Positions 40,350-49,163 are shown, numbered from the stretch's first letter. The stretch is DNA of 64,000 nucleotides from Melioribacteraceae bacterium (GCA_016927595.1 JAFGMI010000049.1:1-64000); one strand, 5' to 3'. A program made the numbers and translations. The notes: a model not told the origin generated them from the sequence alone.

Positions 40350-41378
40350 ATGACCGACAGGCAATGGGAAACACTGGTTAATATTATAAATGGAGAAAGA
40401 ACAGAAAAACTACCCGTGGGATTTATTATTGATAGTCCCTGGTTGCCGAATTGGTATGGTATTAAAATAATCGATTATTTCTCAAATGATGATCTATGGC
40501 TGAAGGCAAATCTGAAAGCTATCAATGACTTTCCGGAGGCAATATTCTTACCCGGTTTCTGGTCCGAGTTCGGCATGTGTACTGAACCGTCAGCTTTCGG
40601 TGCAAGAGTAACTTTCCCACCTGATGAGTTTCCGCATGCACATAAAATTATTAATTCTGCCGATGATATTGATGATCTGGTTGAACCCAACCCCAAAACA
40701 GATGGTCTGCTTCCCTTCATGCTGAATCGTTTGAAACTTGCACAACCTAAGATCGAGGATGCTGGACATAAAATTAAATTTGCCGTTGCACGTGGTCCGC
40801 TTAATATAGCAAGTTATCTTATGGGAACAACCGAGTTCCTGACAACATTGATGATGCAGCCGGATAAAGCAGAAATGCTGGTAAGGAAAATAACTTCTTA
40901 TCTTAAGAACTGGATAGAACTCCAGCGGGCAACATTCCCGACAATTGACGGCATCTTACTGCTTGATGATATAATCGGGTTTATGGGAGAGCCTGAGTTC
41001 AGAACTTTCGGACTGCCTTATTTCAAAGAACTTTTCGATGTGGATGTTACCGTGAGATTTTTGCATAACGATGCCCCTTGTAAAGTATCAGCTCCTATTC
41101 TTCCTGAAATGAATGTAAACCTTTTTAATATGGGTTTTGATGTTACGCTGAATGAACTAAAGGAAATTACTCAGCATAAGGTTACAATGCTTGGGAATAT
41201 ACCTCCGCGGGATGTATTAGCAGCAGGCAGTGCTGAGGATGTAACTCATGCTGTCATCGAATTGATTCAATCACTGGAAGACAGGAAACATGTTATAATT
41301 TCCTGCGGCGGAGGAATGCCACCCGATGTGAAAACGGAGAATATCAAAGCTTTCATCGAAGCAGTGAATAATAATTAA
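40350..41378 (+). CDS. URO-D superfamily methyltransferase, probable substrate-specific O-demethylase component
   Basis: A 342-residue barrel of the uroporphyrinogen decarboxylase superfamily, in the methyltransferase branch. The putative zinc set is H239 and C244 (L-H-N-D-A-P-C) with C319 (I-S-C-G-G-G-M-P-P). It ends with the P-D-V-K-T-E-N-I-K-A-F form seen in corrinoid methyltransferases rather than haem enzymes. The H-x4-C spacing differs from the H-x-C of coenzyme-M type MtaA/MtbA. Some aromatic O-demethylases use URO-D-type methyltransferases at the substrate step, so this is my candidate for methyl removal from 4-O-methyl-glucuronate. ATG 40350 has GGAG six bases upstream and is preferred to ATG 40338. 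Methylated aromatic acids freed by esterases are an alternative substrate. Confidence 0.75.
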   Translation: MTDRQWETLVNIINGERTEKLPVGFIIDSPWLPNWYGIKIIDYFSNDDLWLKANLKAINDFPEAIFLPGFWSEFGMCTEPSAFGARVTFPPDEFPHAHKIINSADDIDDLVEPNPKTDGLLPFMLNRLKLAQPKIEDAGHKIKFAVARGPLNIASYLMGTTEFLTTLMMQPDKAEMLVRKITSYLKNWIELQRATFPTIDGILLLDDIIGFMGEPEFRTFGLPYFKELFDVDVTVRFLHNDAPCKVSAPILPEMNVNLFNMGFDVTLNELKEITQHKVTMLGNIPPRDVLAAGSAEDVTHAVIELIQSLEDRKHVIISCGGGMPPDVKTENIKAFIEAVNNN

Positions 41379-41385
41379 CCGGAGA

Positions 41386-42495
41386 ATGAACTTGAAGACA
41401 CAAATTACGATAGTATTAATTCTTTTATGCTCCTTTTTTTCACAAGCGCAACAAGGTGTCGCTACAATTGATAATAATGCTCCTGATGTTGAAATAAAAG
41501 GGACACAGGTCCAAAAAATATTTTCAGAGATTATGAACCAGGAATATGAACTTCATGTGAATATCCCGAGATTTTATGAGGATACTAGTCGCAGTTTTCC
41601 TGTTCTCTTTCTTCTTGATTCGCAGTGGGATTTTCCCCTGATGCAGGCAATATATGGCGAACAATACTATGACGGATTTGTACCGGAATTATTAATCATA
41701 GGAATTACCTGGGCGGGGGAAAATGTTAATATCGATAAGCTGCGTGCACGGGATTTCACACCCACTAAAGCAAAATTTCAATATGAAACCGGTAAGGCAC
41801 CTGAGTTCTTAAAGTTCTTCAGAAATGAATTAATCCCGTTTATTGAAAAAAATTACAGGGTAACCGGCAATCGTTCTCTTGCCGGCAGTTCATTCGGCGG
41901 ATTGTTTACTTTATTCGCAATGTTTACTGAGACCGATCTTTTTACGAATTATATTTTAACAAGCCCCGCGCTTGAGTGGGATGAAAGAATATTGTTTGCT
42001 GTAGAAAATGAATACTCCCGTAACAATTCTGATTTAAACGCAAGACTGTATATGGCAATCGGATCTTATGAGTTTCTTGATGTTTTTAATGAACTGGTTA
42101 ATATTCTCAATTCAAGAAAGTATGAAGGATTAAAGTATGAATATAAAATACTTGACGGTATTGGACACTCGGGCAGTAAAGCTGAAGGTTATACCAGGGG
42201 TATTCAATTTGTGTTTGAAATTCCGGAAGCAACTGTCGACGAAAAAATACTTAGAAGTTATGAAGGGGAGTATTCTACAGCAGATGGAGTTAATATTGAA
42301 ATAGTCTTTAGGGAGAGTATTTTATTTGCAGTACTTCCCGGTGAAGCTGAATTCCCACTGTATCCTAAATCCGAAACAGATTTTTACGTCAAAGGGGCTT
42401 ACAACAGAGTGCATTTTCAAAGAGATAATTCAGGGCGTGTAAACGGAATGAAAGTGGAACAGTTCAGCGAACAATTATCATTAAAGAAATTATAA
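41386..42495 (+). CDS. Secreted CE1/esterase-D-like alpha/beta hydrolase (feruloyl or acetyl esterase candidate)
   Basis: A 369-residue exported esterase. The signal peptide ends at F-F-S-Q-A-Q (about 23). The esterase-D fold has nucleophile S169 in L-A-G-S-S-F-G-G and catalytic H261 in I-G-H-S-G-S-K. The oxyanion strand region is F-P-V-L-F-L-L-D-S. A small extra domain of about 90 residues follows (Y-E-G-E-Y-S-T-A-D-G). GGAG at 41381-41384 is only one base from ATG 41386 but seven from TTG 41392, so TTG 41392 may be the true start. In a glucuronoarabinoxylan locus it probably removes ferulate or acetate; siderophore esterases share the fold but do not fit the context. It is 7 bases after the URO-D gene. 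Confidence 0.75.
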   Translation: MNLKTQITIVLILLCSFFSQAQQGVATIDNNAPDVEIKGTQVQKIFSEIMNQEYELHVNIPRFYEDTSRSFPVLFLLDSQWDFPLMQAIYGEQYYDGFVPELLIIGITWAGENVNIDKLRARDFTPTKAKFQYETGKAPEFLKFFRNELIPFIEKNYRVTGNRSLAGSSFGGLFTLFAMFTETDLFTNYILTSPALEWDERILFAVENEYSRNNSDLNARLYMAIGSYEFLDVFNELVNILNSRKYEGLKYEYKILDGIGHSGSKAEGYTRGIQFVFEIPEATVDEKILRSYEGEYSTADGVNIEIVFRESILFAVLPGEAEFPLYPKSETDFYVKGAYNRVHFQRDNSGRVNGMKVEQFSEQLSLKKL

Positions 42496-42519
42496 ATTAC
42501 TGCAAAGACAATAGATAAA

Positions 42520-43794
42520 ATGCTAAATAAGTTGAAATTTATTTATCTAAAACATTTTTTAATAATAATTCTTACTGCATTTTTCCTGCTTCTTTTACCT
42601 TTAACCACGAGTGCATTCAAAGATAGTGCCGACAGCACAAAATTTATATCATTAGTCAGTAAAGTGATTGATGATGCATCTTTTAAATTTATTGATTATG
42701 AATCCGGTGAAGTTTATTCTAATCCCAATTCGGCTTCACAGAATGTTTTTCTCAACCTGCAAAGCGCTTACAACGACTGGCGTTACTGGAACGGTGTATT
42801 AAACATTGCCATGCTGAATCTGAGTGAAGTTACAGGGGATGAAAGTTACAGGGATTTCGCTGTACGAAATGTTGGATTCGGATTCAACACTTATGGTTAT
42901 TACAAGAAAAAATATAGCGGGCAGAATAAATGGTCTTATCCTTTCGGACAGTTTTTTACTATTGAGGAACTTGACGACTGCGGTGCAATAGGCGCAAGTG
43001 TTATCGAGGTACATAAAATCTCCCCGCATGATATTTATGAAAAATACATAATACAATCGGCTGAACATATTTCATACAAACAAAGCAGACTTAATGACGG
43101 TACCTTTGTAAGGTCTTTTCCCTTTAAATGGACTTTGTGGGCGGATGATCTTTACATGTCGGTTTCATTCCTTTCAAGGATGTACGAATACAGCGGGGAC
43201 GAAAAGTATCTTAATGATGCTGTCCTGCAGGTATTGAACTTCAATAATTATCTGTTTGATGAAAACAAAGGTTTAATGTGCCATAACTGGTACTCTGATC
43301 TGAACCAGAAAGGTGTTGCTTTCTGGGGAAGAGCTAACGGATGGGCTTTGCTGGCTCAGGTTGATTTGCTGGATGTAATGCCGGAGACGCATTCATCAAG
43401 AGAGCAACTGATAAAACTTCTAAACAGACATGTGCTCGGTATTATAAAATATCAGTCCGCATCCGGTTTATGGCATCAACTGCTGGATAAAAACGATTCA
43501 TACCTCGAAACATCTTGTTCAGCAATGTTTACATACACTATCGCCAGGGCAGTTAACAAGGGTTTTTTAGATAAACGTTTTACTTCTGCCGCCATAAGAG
43601 GTTGGGAAGGTGTGCTGTCTAAAATAAGACCTGACGGGATGGTGGAAGGTGTGTGCACCGGGACTGTTGTGAGTGATAACCTTGTTGATTATTATAATCG
43701 CCCGGCTCCCCTTAATGATGTTCATGGAATCGGGACAGTTATTCTTGCCGGCTCGGAAATCTTAATATTAAATAAAATCAATAAATTGAATTAA
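42520..43794 (+). CDS. GH105-like unsaturated uronyl hydrolase
   Basis: A 424-residue exported (alpha/alpha)6 enzyme resembling YteR/RhiN, which hydrolyses unsaturated uronic acid from the non-reducing end of oligosaccharides made by lyases. The N-terminus has a basic then strongly hydrophobic signal (about 8-32). Family blocks include W-A-D-D-L-Y-M-S with the expected catalytic D209, F-W-G-R-A-N-G-W-A-L-L-A, Y-L-E-T-S-C-S-A-M-F, and a C-terminal G-I-G-T-V-I-L-A. No polysaccharide lyase is recognised with certainty in the window; the beta-helix protein at 32046 is the only candidate partner. The gene lies 24 bases after the esterase in the operon. Confidence 0.8.
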   Translation: MLNKLKFIYLKHFLIIILTAFFLLLLPLTTSAFKDSADSTKFISLVSKVIDDASFKFIDYESGEVYSNPNSASQNVFLNLQSAYNDWRYWNGVLNIAMLNLSEVTGDESYRDFAVRNVGFGFNTYGYYKKKYSGQNKWSYPFGQFFTIEELDDCGAIGASVIEVHKISPHDIYEKYIIQSAEHISYKQSRLNDGTFVRSFPFKWTLWADDLYMSVSFLSRMYEYSGDEKYLNDAVLQVLNFNNYLFDENKGLMCHNWYSDLNQKGVAFWGRANGWALLAQVDLLDVMPETHSSREQLIKLLNRHVLGIIKYQSASGLWHQLLDKNDSYLETSCSAMFTYTIARAVNKGFLDKRFTSAAIRGWEGVLSKIRPDGMVEGVCTGTVVSDNLVDYYNRPAPLNDVHGIGTVILAGSEILILNKINKLN

Positions 43795-43901
43795 TCGGTT
43801 CTTCATTAGCATTAATAAAAATTATTCAGCTACAAGTAATAGCATAAAGAAACGCTATAATCTGAATACTTTTATATTTATGGAATGATAAAAAGTCATG
43901 A

Positions 43902-44930
43902 GTGAATAAATTGAAAAAATTACTATCCAATTCTTTAAAGGTTGCAAATTTACAGAGACGCAGAATGGTTTTTCCTCTTATAGGTTTCCCCGGGTTAAAT
44001 TTAACCGGGGGCACTATCAAACTGGCTCAGCAGAACTACGGTGAACATTACAAGGTAGTAAAAGCTCTTGCCGATGAATTTAAACCGGATGCAATATTCC
44101 CCCTGATGGATCTTTCAGTAGAAGCCAATGCGCTTGGGCGTCTGACGGTATTTCCTAAGAAGGAATCGGCAACGGTTGTAAAAGATGAGTTTAGTATGGA
44201 TGAACTTAAATCATTTGAAAATATTAATATTGCTTATGATACAAGATTGCATGGATACGTAGAAACTATGAAAATGATGAGCATTGGTCTGCCAAAGGAC
44301 ATTTTGCGCGGAGCCTATGTTTCAGGTCCATATACACTTACAGCTCTGATTATGGGAGCCGATGAAGCTGCAATTTTAACAATTATGAATCCTGAATTGT
44401 TAATGCAGGTGTGTGAAGTTGCAACTGAAAAAATTCTGGAGTATGTAAGACTCCTTGTAGCCTCGGGTGCACAAATGATATGTGTTCTCGAGCCTAGCGC
44501 GGTGATGCTCGGTCCCGAACAGTTTAAACAATTTTCGGCAGATTATGTCGGGAGAATTGTTAATAGTCTCAGATATTCCGATGTGGCTGTAATTTATCAT
44601 GTTTGCGGGAACTCGATGCATCTGATAGAAACAATGTGCTCATCAGGTGTTGATGCGCTAAGCCTCGATTCATCCGATATGGGAATTGATCTTCCGCTTG
44701 CGGCATATAAGGTACCTGATAGTGTAATAATTATTGGAAACATCAGTCCGACTAAAAATCTGCTGAGAGGGAATCCGCATGATATTGAATCGGATGTACA
44801 GGAATTACTTGATCAAATGAAATCTTTTCCGAATTATATTTTAAGTTCGGGATGTGATCTTCCTCAGGAAACTCCGGTCGAAAATATCCATGCATTTATG
44901 AACGCCGGAAGAAAATATAAGTTGCAATAG
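43902..44930 (+). CDS. URO-D superfamily methyltransferase of the MtaA/MtbA type (methyl-corrinoid handling)
   Basis: The second URO-D-like methyltransferase of the cluster, 342 residues. It has the canonical corrinoid methyltransferase zinc site: H233-x-C235 in Y-H-V-C-G-N, and C318 in S-S-G-C-D-L-P, followed by T-P-V-E-N-I-H-A. This is the pattern of MtaA/MtbA, which move methyl groups between a corrinoid protein and a thiol. It differs from the gene at 40350, which has a wider H-x4-C. It could be the second methyltransferase of the pathway or an enzyme for another methylated substrate. No ATG lies near the start; GTG 43902 or TTG 43911 must be used, because ATG 43965 would cut conserved residues. 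A terminator follows. Confidence 0.8.
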   Translation: MNKLKKLLSNSLKVANLQRRRMVFPLIGFPGLNLTGGTIKLAQQNYGEHYKVVKALADEFKPDAIFPLMDLSVEANALGRLTVFPKKESATVVKDEFSMDELKSFENINIAYDTRLHGYVETMKMMSIGLPKDILRGAYVSGPYTLTALIMGADEAAILTIMNPELLMQVCEVATEKILEYVRLLVASGAQMICVLEPSAVMLGPEQFKQFSADYVGRIVNSLRYSDVAVIYHVCGNSMHLIETMCSSGVDALSLDSSDMGIDLPLAAYKVPDSVIIIGNISPTKNLLRGNPHDIESDVQELLDQMKSFPNYILSSGCDLPQETPVENIHAFMNAGRKYKLQ

Positions 44931-44954
44931 TCAGCCTTCCGATTTTACGCGGTG

Positions 44955-44974
44955 TTCTAATCACTAGATTAGAA
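44955..44974. terminator. Bidirectional terminator between convergent operons
   Basis: Perfect 8-base arms TTCTAATC (44955-44962) and GATTAGAA (44967-44974) with a four-base loop ACTA, followed by a T-rich stretch (to about 44990). It lies between the plus-strand xylan operon end (44930) and the minus-strand TRAP operon end (45031), as expected for a shared terminator. Confidence 0.65.
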
Positions 44975-45030
44975 TATATTGTTTGTTTTTAATGGTTTGT
45001 TGCTGGGTGTGGACTATTTATATAATCACA

Positions 45031-46329
45031 TTAAAATCCGAAAAAACGCGGCAGCCACAGACTCAACTCGGGAAAATAAGTTACTATTATTAAAGTAACT
45101 ATCATTGCTCCGTAAAAAGGTAAAAGGGGTTTTACTACCTGTTCGATCTTTACATTAGCAACACTGCACCCTATGAATAAAACTGATCCTACCGGAGGTG
45201 TACATAAGCCTACGCATAAGTTCATTATCAGAATAATACCGAAATGTATGGGATCAACACCTAAGTTAATGACGACGGGTAAAAATATGGGTGTAAATAT
45301 TAAGACAGCAGGTGTCATGTCCATAAAAACGCCTACAAAAAGAAGGACTAAATTAATAATTAAGAATATAGCTATTTTGCTGTCGCTGAAACTTAGCAAC
45401 GTAGCACTAATGCTTTGAGGAATATTTTCGAATGATAATACCCATGATAGTGCTATAGATGTAGCGATAAGCAGCATAACGATTGCAACAATTTTAACAG
45501 TGTTAAGTATTATTGCGGGTAGGTCGCGTAGTTTTATTTGTCGATAGATGAAGGATAAAATCAGTGCATATAATACAGCAACCGTGGAAGCTTCCGTTGC
45601 GGTAAATATACCTGCGATTATGCCGCCGATTACTACAACCAGTAAAAACAAACTGGGTAACGCATCAAGAAATTTAATTACGGCAAATTTTATACTGACT
45701 TTTTCAGCGACCTGAACACCGAACTGACGGGCATGATATCCGGCTACCAACATTAAAGCCAGTCCAATTAATATTCCAGGAATATATCCGGCTATGAACA
45801 ATGCAGCAATTGAAACACCTCCGCTGGCAAGTGAATACACAATTAAAATATTACTTGGTGGGATTATTAATCCGGTTGTAGCTGAAGTAATATTCACGGC
45901 GGCGCTGAACGGTTTTTGGTAACCTTCTTTTTCCATGACAGGTGTCATGAATCCGCCTATTGCCGAAGCGGATGCACCCGCTGAACCCGATATAGCACCA
46001 AATAACATATTTGCTAAAATATTCACAAATGCAAGCCCGCCCGGTAGTCTGCCCACCAGCACTTTGGCGAAGTCGATTAATTTTATTGCAATACCTCCTT
46101 TGTTCATTAATTCTCCTGCGAGAATAAAGAATGGTATGGCGAGCAGAGTAAAACTGTCTAATCCTGTTGCCATTCGCTGCGCTAAAGCTGTAAATGAGGG
46201 AAGAGAGTCCACGCTTACAATTAATGTAAGAACTGCCGAAAGCCCCAGGCTATATGCAACGGGGACACCAAAGACCAGAAATACAATAAAACTTATTACA
46301 AGGATTATTATTCCAATTGTTTCCATCAT
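45031..46329 (-). CDS. TRAP transporter large permease (DctM family)
   Basis: The 12-helix-type membrane subunit of a tripartite ATP-independent transporter that imports an organic acid driven by an ion gradient. The 432 residues match DctM/SiaM length. Family blocks are F-F-I-L-A-G-E-L-M-N-K-G-G, G-A-I-S-G-S-A-G-A-S-A-S-A, I-I-P-P-S-N and F-T-A-T-E-A-S-T-V-A-V. N-L-C-V-G-L-C-T-P-P-V-G follows near the end. It is the last gene of a five-gene minus-strand operon, 8 bases after the DctQ gene. Two ATGs stand side by side at 46329 and 46326; AAAGGA is 3 or 6 bases upstream, so the second may be used. Genes for glucuronate breakdown in the same operon point to glucuronate as substrate. Confidence 0.92.
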   Translation of the reverse strand: MMETIGIIILVISFIVFLVFGVPVAYSLGLSAVLTLIVSVDSLPSFTALAQRMATGLDSFTLLAIPFFILAGELMNKGGIAIKLIDFAKVLVGRLPGGLAFVNILANMLFGAISGSAGASASAIGGFMTPVMEKEGYQKPFSAAVNITSATTGLIIPPSNILIVYSLASGGVSIAALFIAGYIPGILIGLALMLVAGYHARQFGVQVAEKVSIKFAVIKFLDALPSLFLLVVVIGGIIAGIFTATEASTVAVLYALILSFIYRQIKLRDLPAIILNTVKIVAIVMLLIATSIALSWVLSFENIPQSISATLLSFSDSKIAIFLIINLVLLFVGVFMDMTPAVLIFTPIFLPVVINLGVDPIHFGIILIMNLCVGLCTPPVGSVLFIGCSVANVKIEQVVKPLLPFYGAMIVTLIIVTYFPELSLWLPRFFGF

Positions 46330-46337
46330 ATATCCTT

Positions 46338-46829
46338 TTAATCCAGATACTTTTTAGTGTTGTTTGACTTCATGCCAATAATTAAATCGAACAGGGAGTA
46401 ATAGATTATCAGCAGACCGCTGATTGGTATAACCGCGTACACATACCCAATCGGAACTAACAGCGCAGCCGAAGTATTTCCTAATTTTAGAAGGATATAA
46501 ATTAAATTGGTTCCTCCGATAACCATAACGGTAAGCGCAAAAATGGATACGGCAATATTGATAAGATTATTGATGAGTGCCCTGTTTTTTTCGTTGAATT
46601 TGTTTACAATTACGTCGATAGCCAGATGCAGTTTTTTGCCGGTAGCGTATGCAGAACCGAGTATTCCCACCCATATAAGAAGGAACCTTGCGAGTTCATC
46701 AGTGAATGAACTAGGTGACTTTAAAATATATCTTGAAACAACCTGCCACAGTACATCTGCTACCAGAACAGCAACAATCAGTATAAGGAAAAACTCAAGT
46801 GCTTTGTCAATACCTTTTCGTAATTTCAT
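46338..46829 (-). CDS. TRAP transporter small permease (DctQ family)
   Basis: The four-helix small membrane subunit of the TRAP transporter, 163 residues. Hydrophobic segments lie at about 9-32, 46-62, 87-112 and 128-152. The family features S-F-T-D-E-L-A-R-F-L-L-I-W and G-I-L-G-S-A-Y-A-T-G-K are in place between the first and second helices. The gene starts 12 bases after the DctP gene and ends 8 bases before DctM, the usual PQM order. Confidence 0.92.
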   Translation of the reverse strand: MKLRKGIDKALEFFLILIVAVLVADVLWQVVSRYILKSPSSFTDELARFLLIWVGILGSAYATGKKLHLAIDVIVNKFNEKNRALINNLINIAVSIFALTVMVIGGTNLIYILLKLGNTSAALLVPIGYVYAVIPISGLLIIYYSLFDLIIGMKSNNTKKYLD

Positions 46830-46841
46830 AGTATTATTTAA

Positions 46842-47849
46842 TCATTTAAGATTTCTGATTCTACTTAGAAGTGAATAAATTTCATCATCATTTTTATACT
46901 TTTCATACATTGGTTCTACTTTCTTCATAAAAGGTTCTTTATCCGGATGAATAATTTTAACGCCCGCTTTTTCTAATTCTTCTAAAGCATGTTTTTCTGA
47001 TTCTTCCCAAAGTTTTCTCTGATAAAGTGCAGATTCCACAGCGGCTTCTTTTATCCATTTTTTTTCGGTATAGTTTAATTCTTCCCAGAGTCTTGTGCTT
47101 ATAATAAGTACATCCGGAATTGAAGCGTGCTCATCCAAAGAGTAATATTTGCAAACTTCGTAGTGATGTGATAAATAAAAGCTTGGAGGATTATTCTCTG
47201 CCGCATCAACCACACCGCCCTGCAATGCAGTATATAATTCACCCCATGAAATCGGGGTAGCCGAGCCTCCAAGGTAATCGATCATTTGAATTGCGGTGTT
47301 GCTCTGCATTACACGGATTTTCATTCCGGCTAAATCGGACGGATGTTCAATAAGCCTGTCTCTGCTGTAAAAGCTTCTGCTTCCTGCATCGTAATAACAC
47401 AATCCCCTCAGCCAGTATTCTTCTCCGGCTGCCAGCAGTTCCTCTCCCAACTCACCGTCAAGTACTCTGAAGTAGTGTTCTTTATTCTTAAAAATGTAAG
47501 GGAAGCTTAATACTTTATACTCAGGAACAATACCTTCCATTACAGCAGCCGATACTTTAGTGATTCCTATAACACCAATCTGAAGTAATTCCAGGCACTG
47601 TCCTTCCGTACCAAGCTGCTGGCTGGGGTAAATGTTGACTTCAATTTGACCATTCGATTTTTCTTTAATCTTCTCAGCCATATATTCCATCGCTTCATGA
47701 ACAGGGTGCGAAGTATCAAGAGCATGTGCCAGTTTTATAATTTTTTTATTTTGCTCTGTACAGCCGGATATTTGTAATGATACAATAGTTAAGCACAAAC
47801 TTAAAAATACAAATCTGATGGGGTGGAAATTCGATTTTATTTGCATCAT
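46842..47849 (-). CDS. TRAP transporter substrate-binding lipoprotein (DctP family), probable uronate binder
   Basis: The periplasmic binding protein of the TRAP system, 335 residues. A signal with lipobox L-Q-I-S-G-C suggests it is lipid-anchored. The DctP pattern includes H-A-L-D-T-S-H-P-V-H-E-A and I-Y-P-S-Q-Q-L-G, followed by M-K-I-R-V-M-Q-S. The Arg of that last motif normally holds the ligand carboxylate. Further on are W-G-E-L-Y-T-A-L-Q-G-G-V-V-D-A-A-E-N. ATG 47849 is chosen; the frame extends to a TTG at 47876, and ATG 47846 is also possible. It lies 100 bases after uxuA, with a perfect palindrome in that gap. Neighbour genes suggest glucuronate (or 4-O-methyl-glucuronate) as ligand. 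Confidence 0.88.
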   Translation of the reverse strand: MMQIKSNFHPIRFVFLSLCLTIVSLQISGCTEQNKKIIKLAHALDTSHPVHEAMEYMAEKIKEKSNGQIEVNIYPSQQLGTEGQCLELLQIGVIGITKVSAAVMEGIVPEYKVLSFPYIFKNKEHYFRVLDGELGEELLAAGEEYWLRGLCYYDAGSRSFYSRDRLIEHPSDLAGMKIRVMQSNTAIQMIDYLGGSATPISWGELYTALQGGVVDAAENNPPSFYLSHHYEVCKYYSLDEHASIPDVLIISTRLWEELNYTEKKWIKEAAVESALYQRKLWEESEKHALEELEKAGVKIIHPDKEPFMKKVEPMYEKYKNDDEIYSLLSRIRNLK

Positions 47850-47896
47850 ATAATAGCGGGCTTCATTATTATTCAATAATTTCTATGTTAATACTG

Positions 47897-47911
47897 CACT
47901 AAAGTTTAGTG
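47897..47911. promoter_or_regulatory. Perfect 15-base palindrome in front of the TRAP genes
   Basis: CACTAAA-G-TTTAGTG between uxuA and the DctP gene. With one central base it cannot form a good hairpin, so a protein-binding site for a dimeric regulator of the transporter genes is more likely than a terminator. No relative was found elsewhere in the window. Confidence 0.3.
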
Positions 47912-47949
47912 AATCTCAAAACCAAGTTAATAAACAATTCACATTGTAT

Positions 47950-49143
47950 CTATTTTATTCCAAGTGTTTGAATTATTCCCTTTTCCATTCCCCGCAGTTC
48001 AGCAAGTCCTCTCAGTCTTCCCATAAGAGAATATCCCGGGTAGATACCTTCCTTATTCTGCTCGGCAGTCATTAAATTACCGTGATCCGGACGCATAGGC
48101 ATCCTCGTGTCTTTTCTGCCATTTTGTTTGCGACGTTCCTGTTCGAGTAATAAAATTTTAATAATGCTGTATATATCTATATGTCCGTCAAGGTGATAAG
48201 ATTCCGTAAAATCACCATCTTCATTTCTGGTAAGATTCCTTAGATGAACAAAATTAATTCTATGGGCAAAACTCTCAGCCATCAAAACAAGATCATTATT
48301 GAAGCCTGCCCCCAAAGAGCCTGTACAGAAAGTAATTCCGTTGGAAGGCGAATCGATAACATTAAGAATTTTCTGAATGTCATTTTTGTTGCCGACAATT
48401 CTTGGGAGTCCCAATAGCTGCCATGGCGGATCATCGGGATGAATTGCCATTCTAACACCCGATTCTTCTGCAACCGGGATAATTTCCTTAATGAAACTGT
48501 AAAGATTTTCGCGCACCTTATCTTCACCAATTCGGTTAAATTCCAGAACAGCTTCCTTAAAATCTTCAAGATTATAGGCTTCAAGTGAGCCCGGCAAACC
48601 GAAGAGAATTGTTTTTGTTAATTCCTCTTTCCCGGCTTCGGACATATTGTTAAAATGCTCTTCGGCTAACTTAATTTGTTTTTCGGTATACTGATTAGCA
48701 GCACCAGGACGTTTTAATATGAACAGATCAAATGCTGCAAATACTTTTGATTCGAATCTTGTGGTTATTGACCCGTCGCTTGAGGTAACTTTCAGATTTG
48801 TACGCGACCAGTCCAGAACCGGCATGAAATTATATGCAATTGTATTAATACCGCATTCGGAAAGGTTTCTTACAGATTGCTTGTAGTTTTCAATTAACTC
48901 TTTAAAGTTATCTTTACCCCTTTTTATATTTTCATGCACCGGAAGACTTTCTACTACAGACCATTTTAATTCTTCATCTTCAATCATCTTTTTTCTTTTC
49001 AGGATTTCATCAACCGACCATATTTTACCCACAGGTATCTGATGAAGAGCTGTTACAATACCGACTGCACCGGTCTGTTTAATTTCCGTTAATGAAATAG
49101 GATCATTCGGACCGAACCATCTCCAGGTTTGTTCAAATGCCAT
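47950..49143 (-). CDS. uxuA: Mannonate dehydratase
   Basis: Converts D-mannonate to 2-keto-3-deoxygluconate in glucuronate catabolism. The 397 residues match UxuA length. Family signs are the start M-A-F-E-Q-T-W-R-W-F-G, V-T-A-L-H-Q-I-P, and N-F-M-P-V-L-D-W-S-R-T. Metal-binding strands include M-A-I-H-P-D-D-P-P, F-C-T-G-S-L-G, F-V-H-L-R-N-L and R-P-D-H-G. GAGGAAG lies about 5 bases before ATG 49143. It is the second gene of the operon, 20 bases after the SDR gene. Glucuronate isomerase (uxaC), which would act before this pair, is not in the window. Confidence 0.95.
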   Translation of the reverse strand: MAFEQTWRWFGPNDPISLTEIKQTGAVGIVTALHQIPVGKIWSVDEILKRKKMIEDEELKWSVVESLPVHENIKRGKDNFKELIENYKQSVRNLSECGINTIAYNFMPVLDWSRTNLKVTSSDGSITTRFESKVFAAFDLFILKRPGAANQYTEKQIKLAEEHFNNMSEAGKEELTKTILFGLPGSLEAYNLEDFKEAVLEFNRIGEDKVRENLYSFIKEIIPVAEESGVRMAIHPDDPPWQLLGLPRIVGNKNDIQKILNVIDSPSNGITFCTGSLGAGFNNDLVLMAESFAHRINFVHLRNLTRNEDGDFTESYHLDGHIDIYSIIKILLLEQERRKQNGRKDTRMPMRPDHGNLMTAEQNKEGIYPGYSLMGRLRGLAELRGMEKGIIQTLGIK

Positions 49144-49163
49144 AAATTCTTCCTCGAAAATTT

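Noticed and set aside
40350-44930. URO-D genes as haem biosynthesis enzymes (hemE)
   Set aside because: The zinc-site residues, the T-P-V-E-N-I/K-T-E-N-I blocks and the corrinoid and homocysteine methyltransferase neighbours fit the methyltransferase branch.
45935-46357. 140-codon plus-strand open frame inside the DctM gene
   Set aside because: Antisense of transmembrane coding sequence with no independent support.
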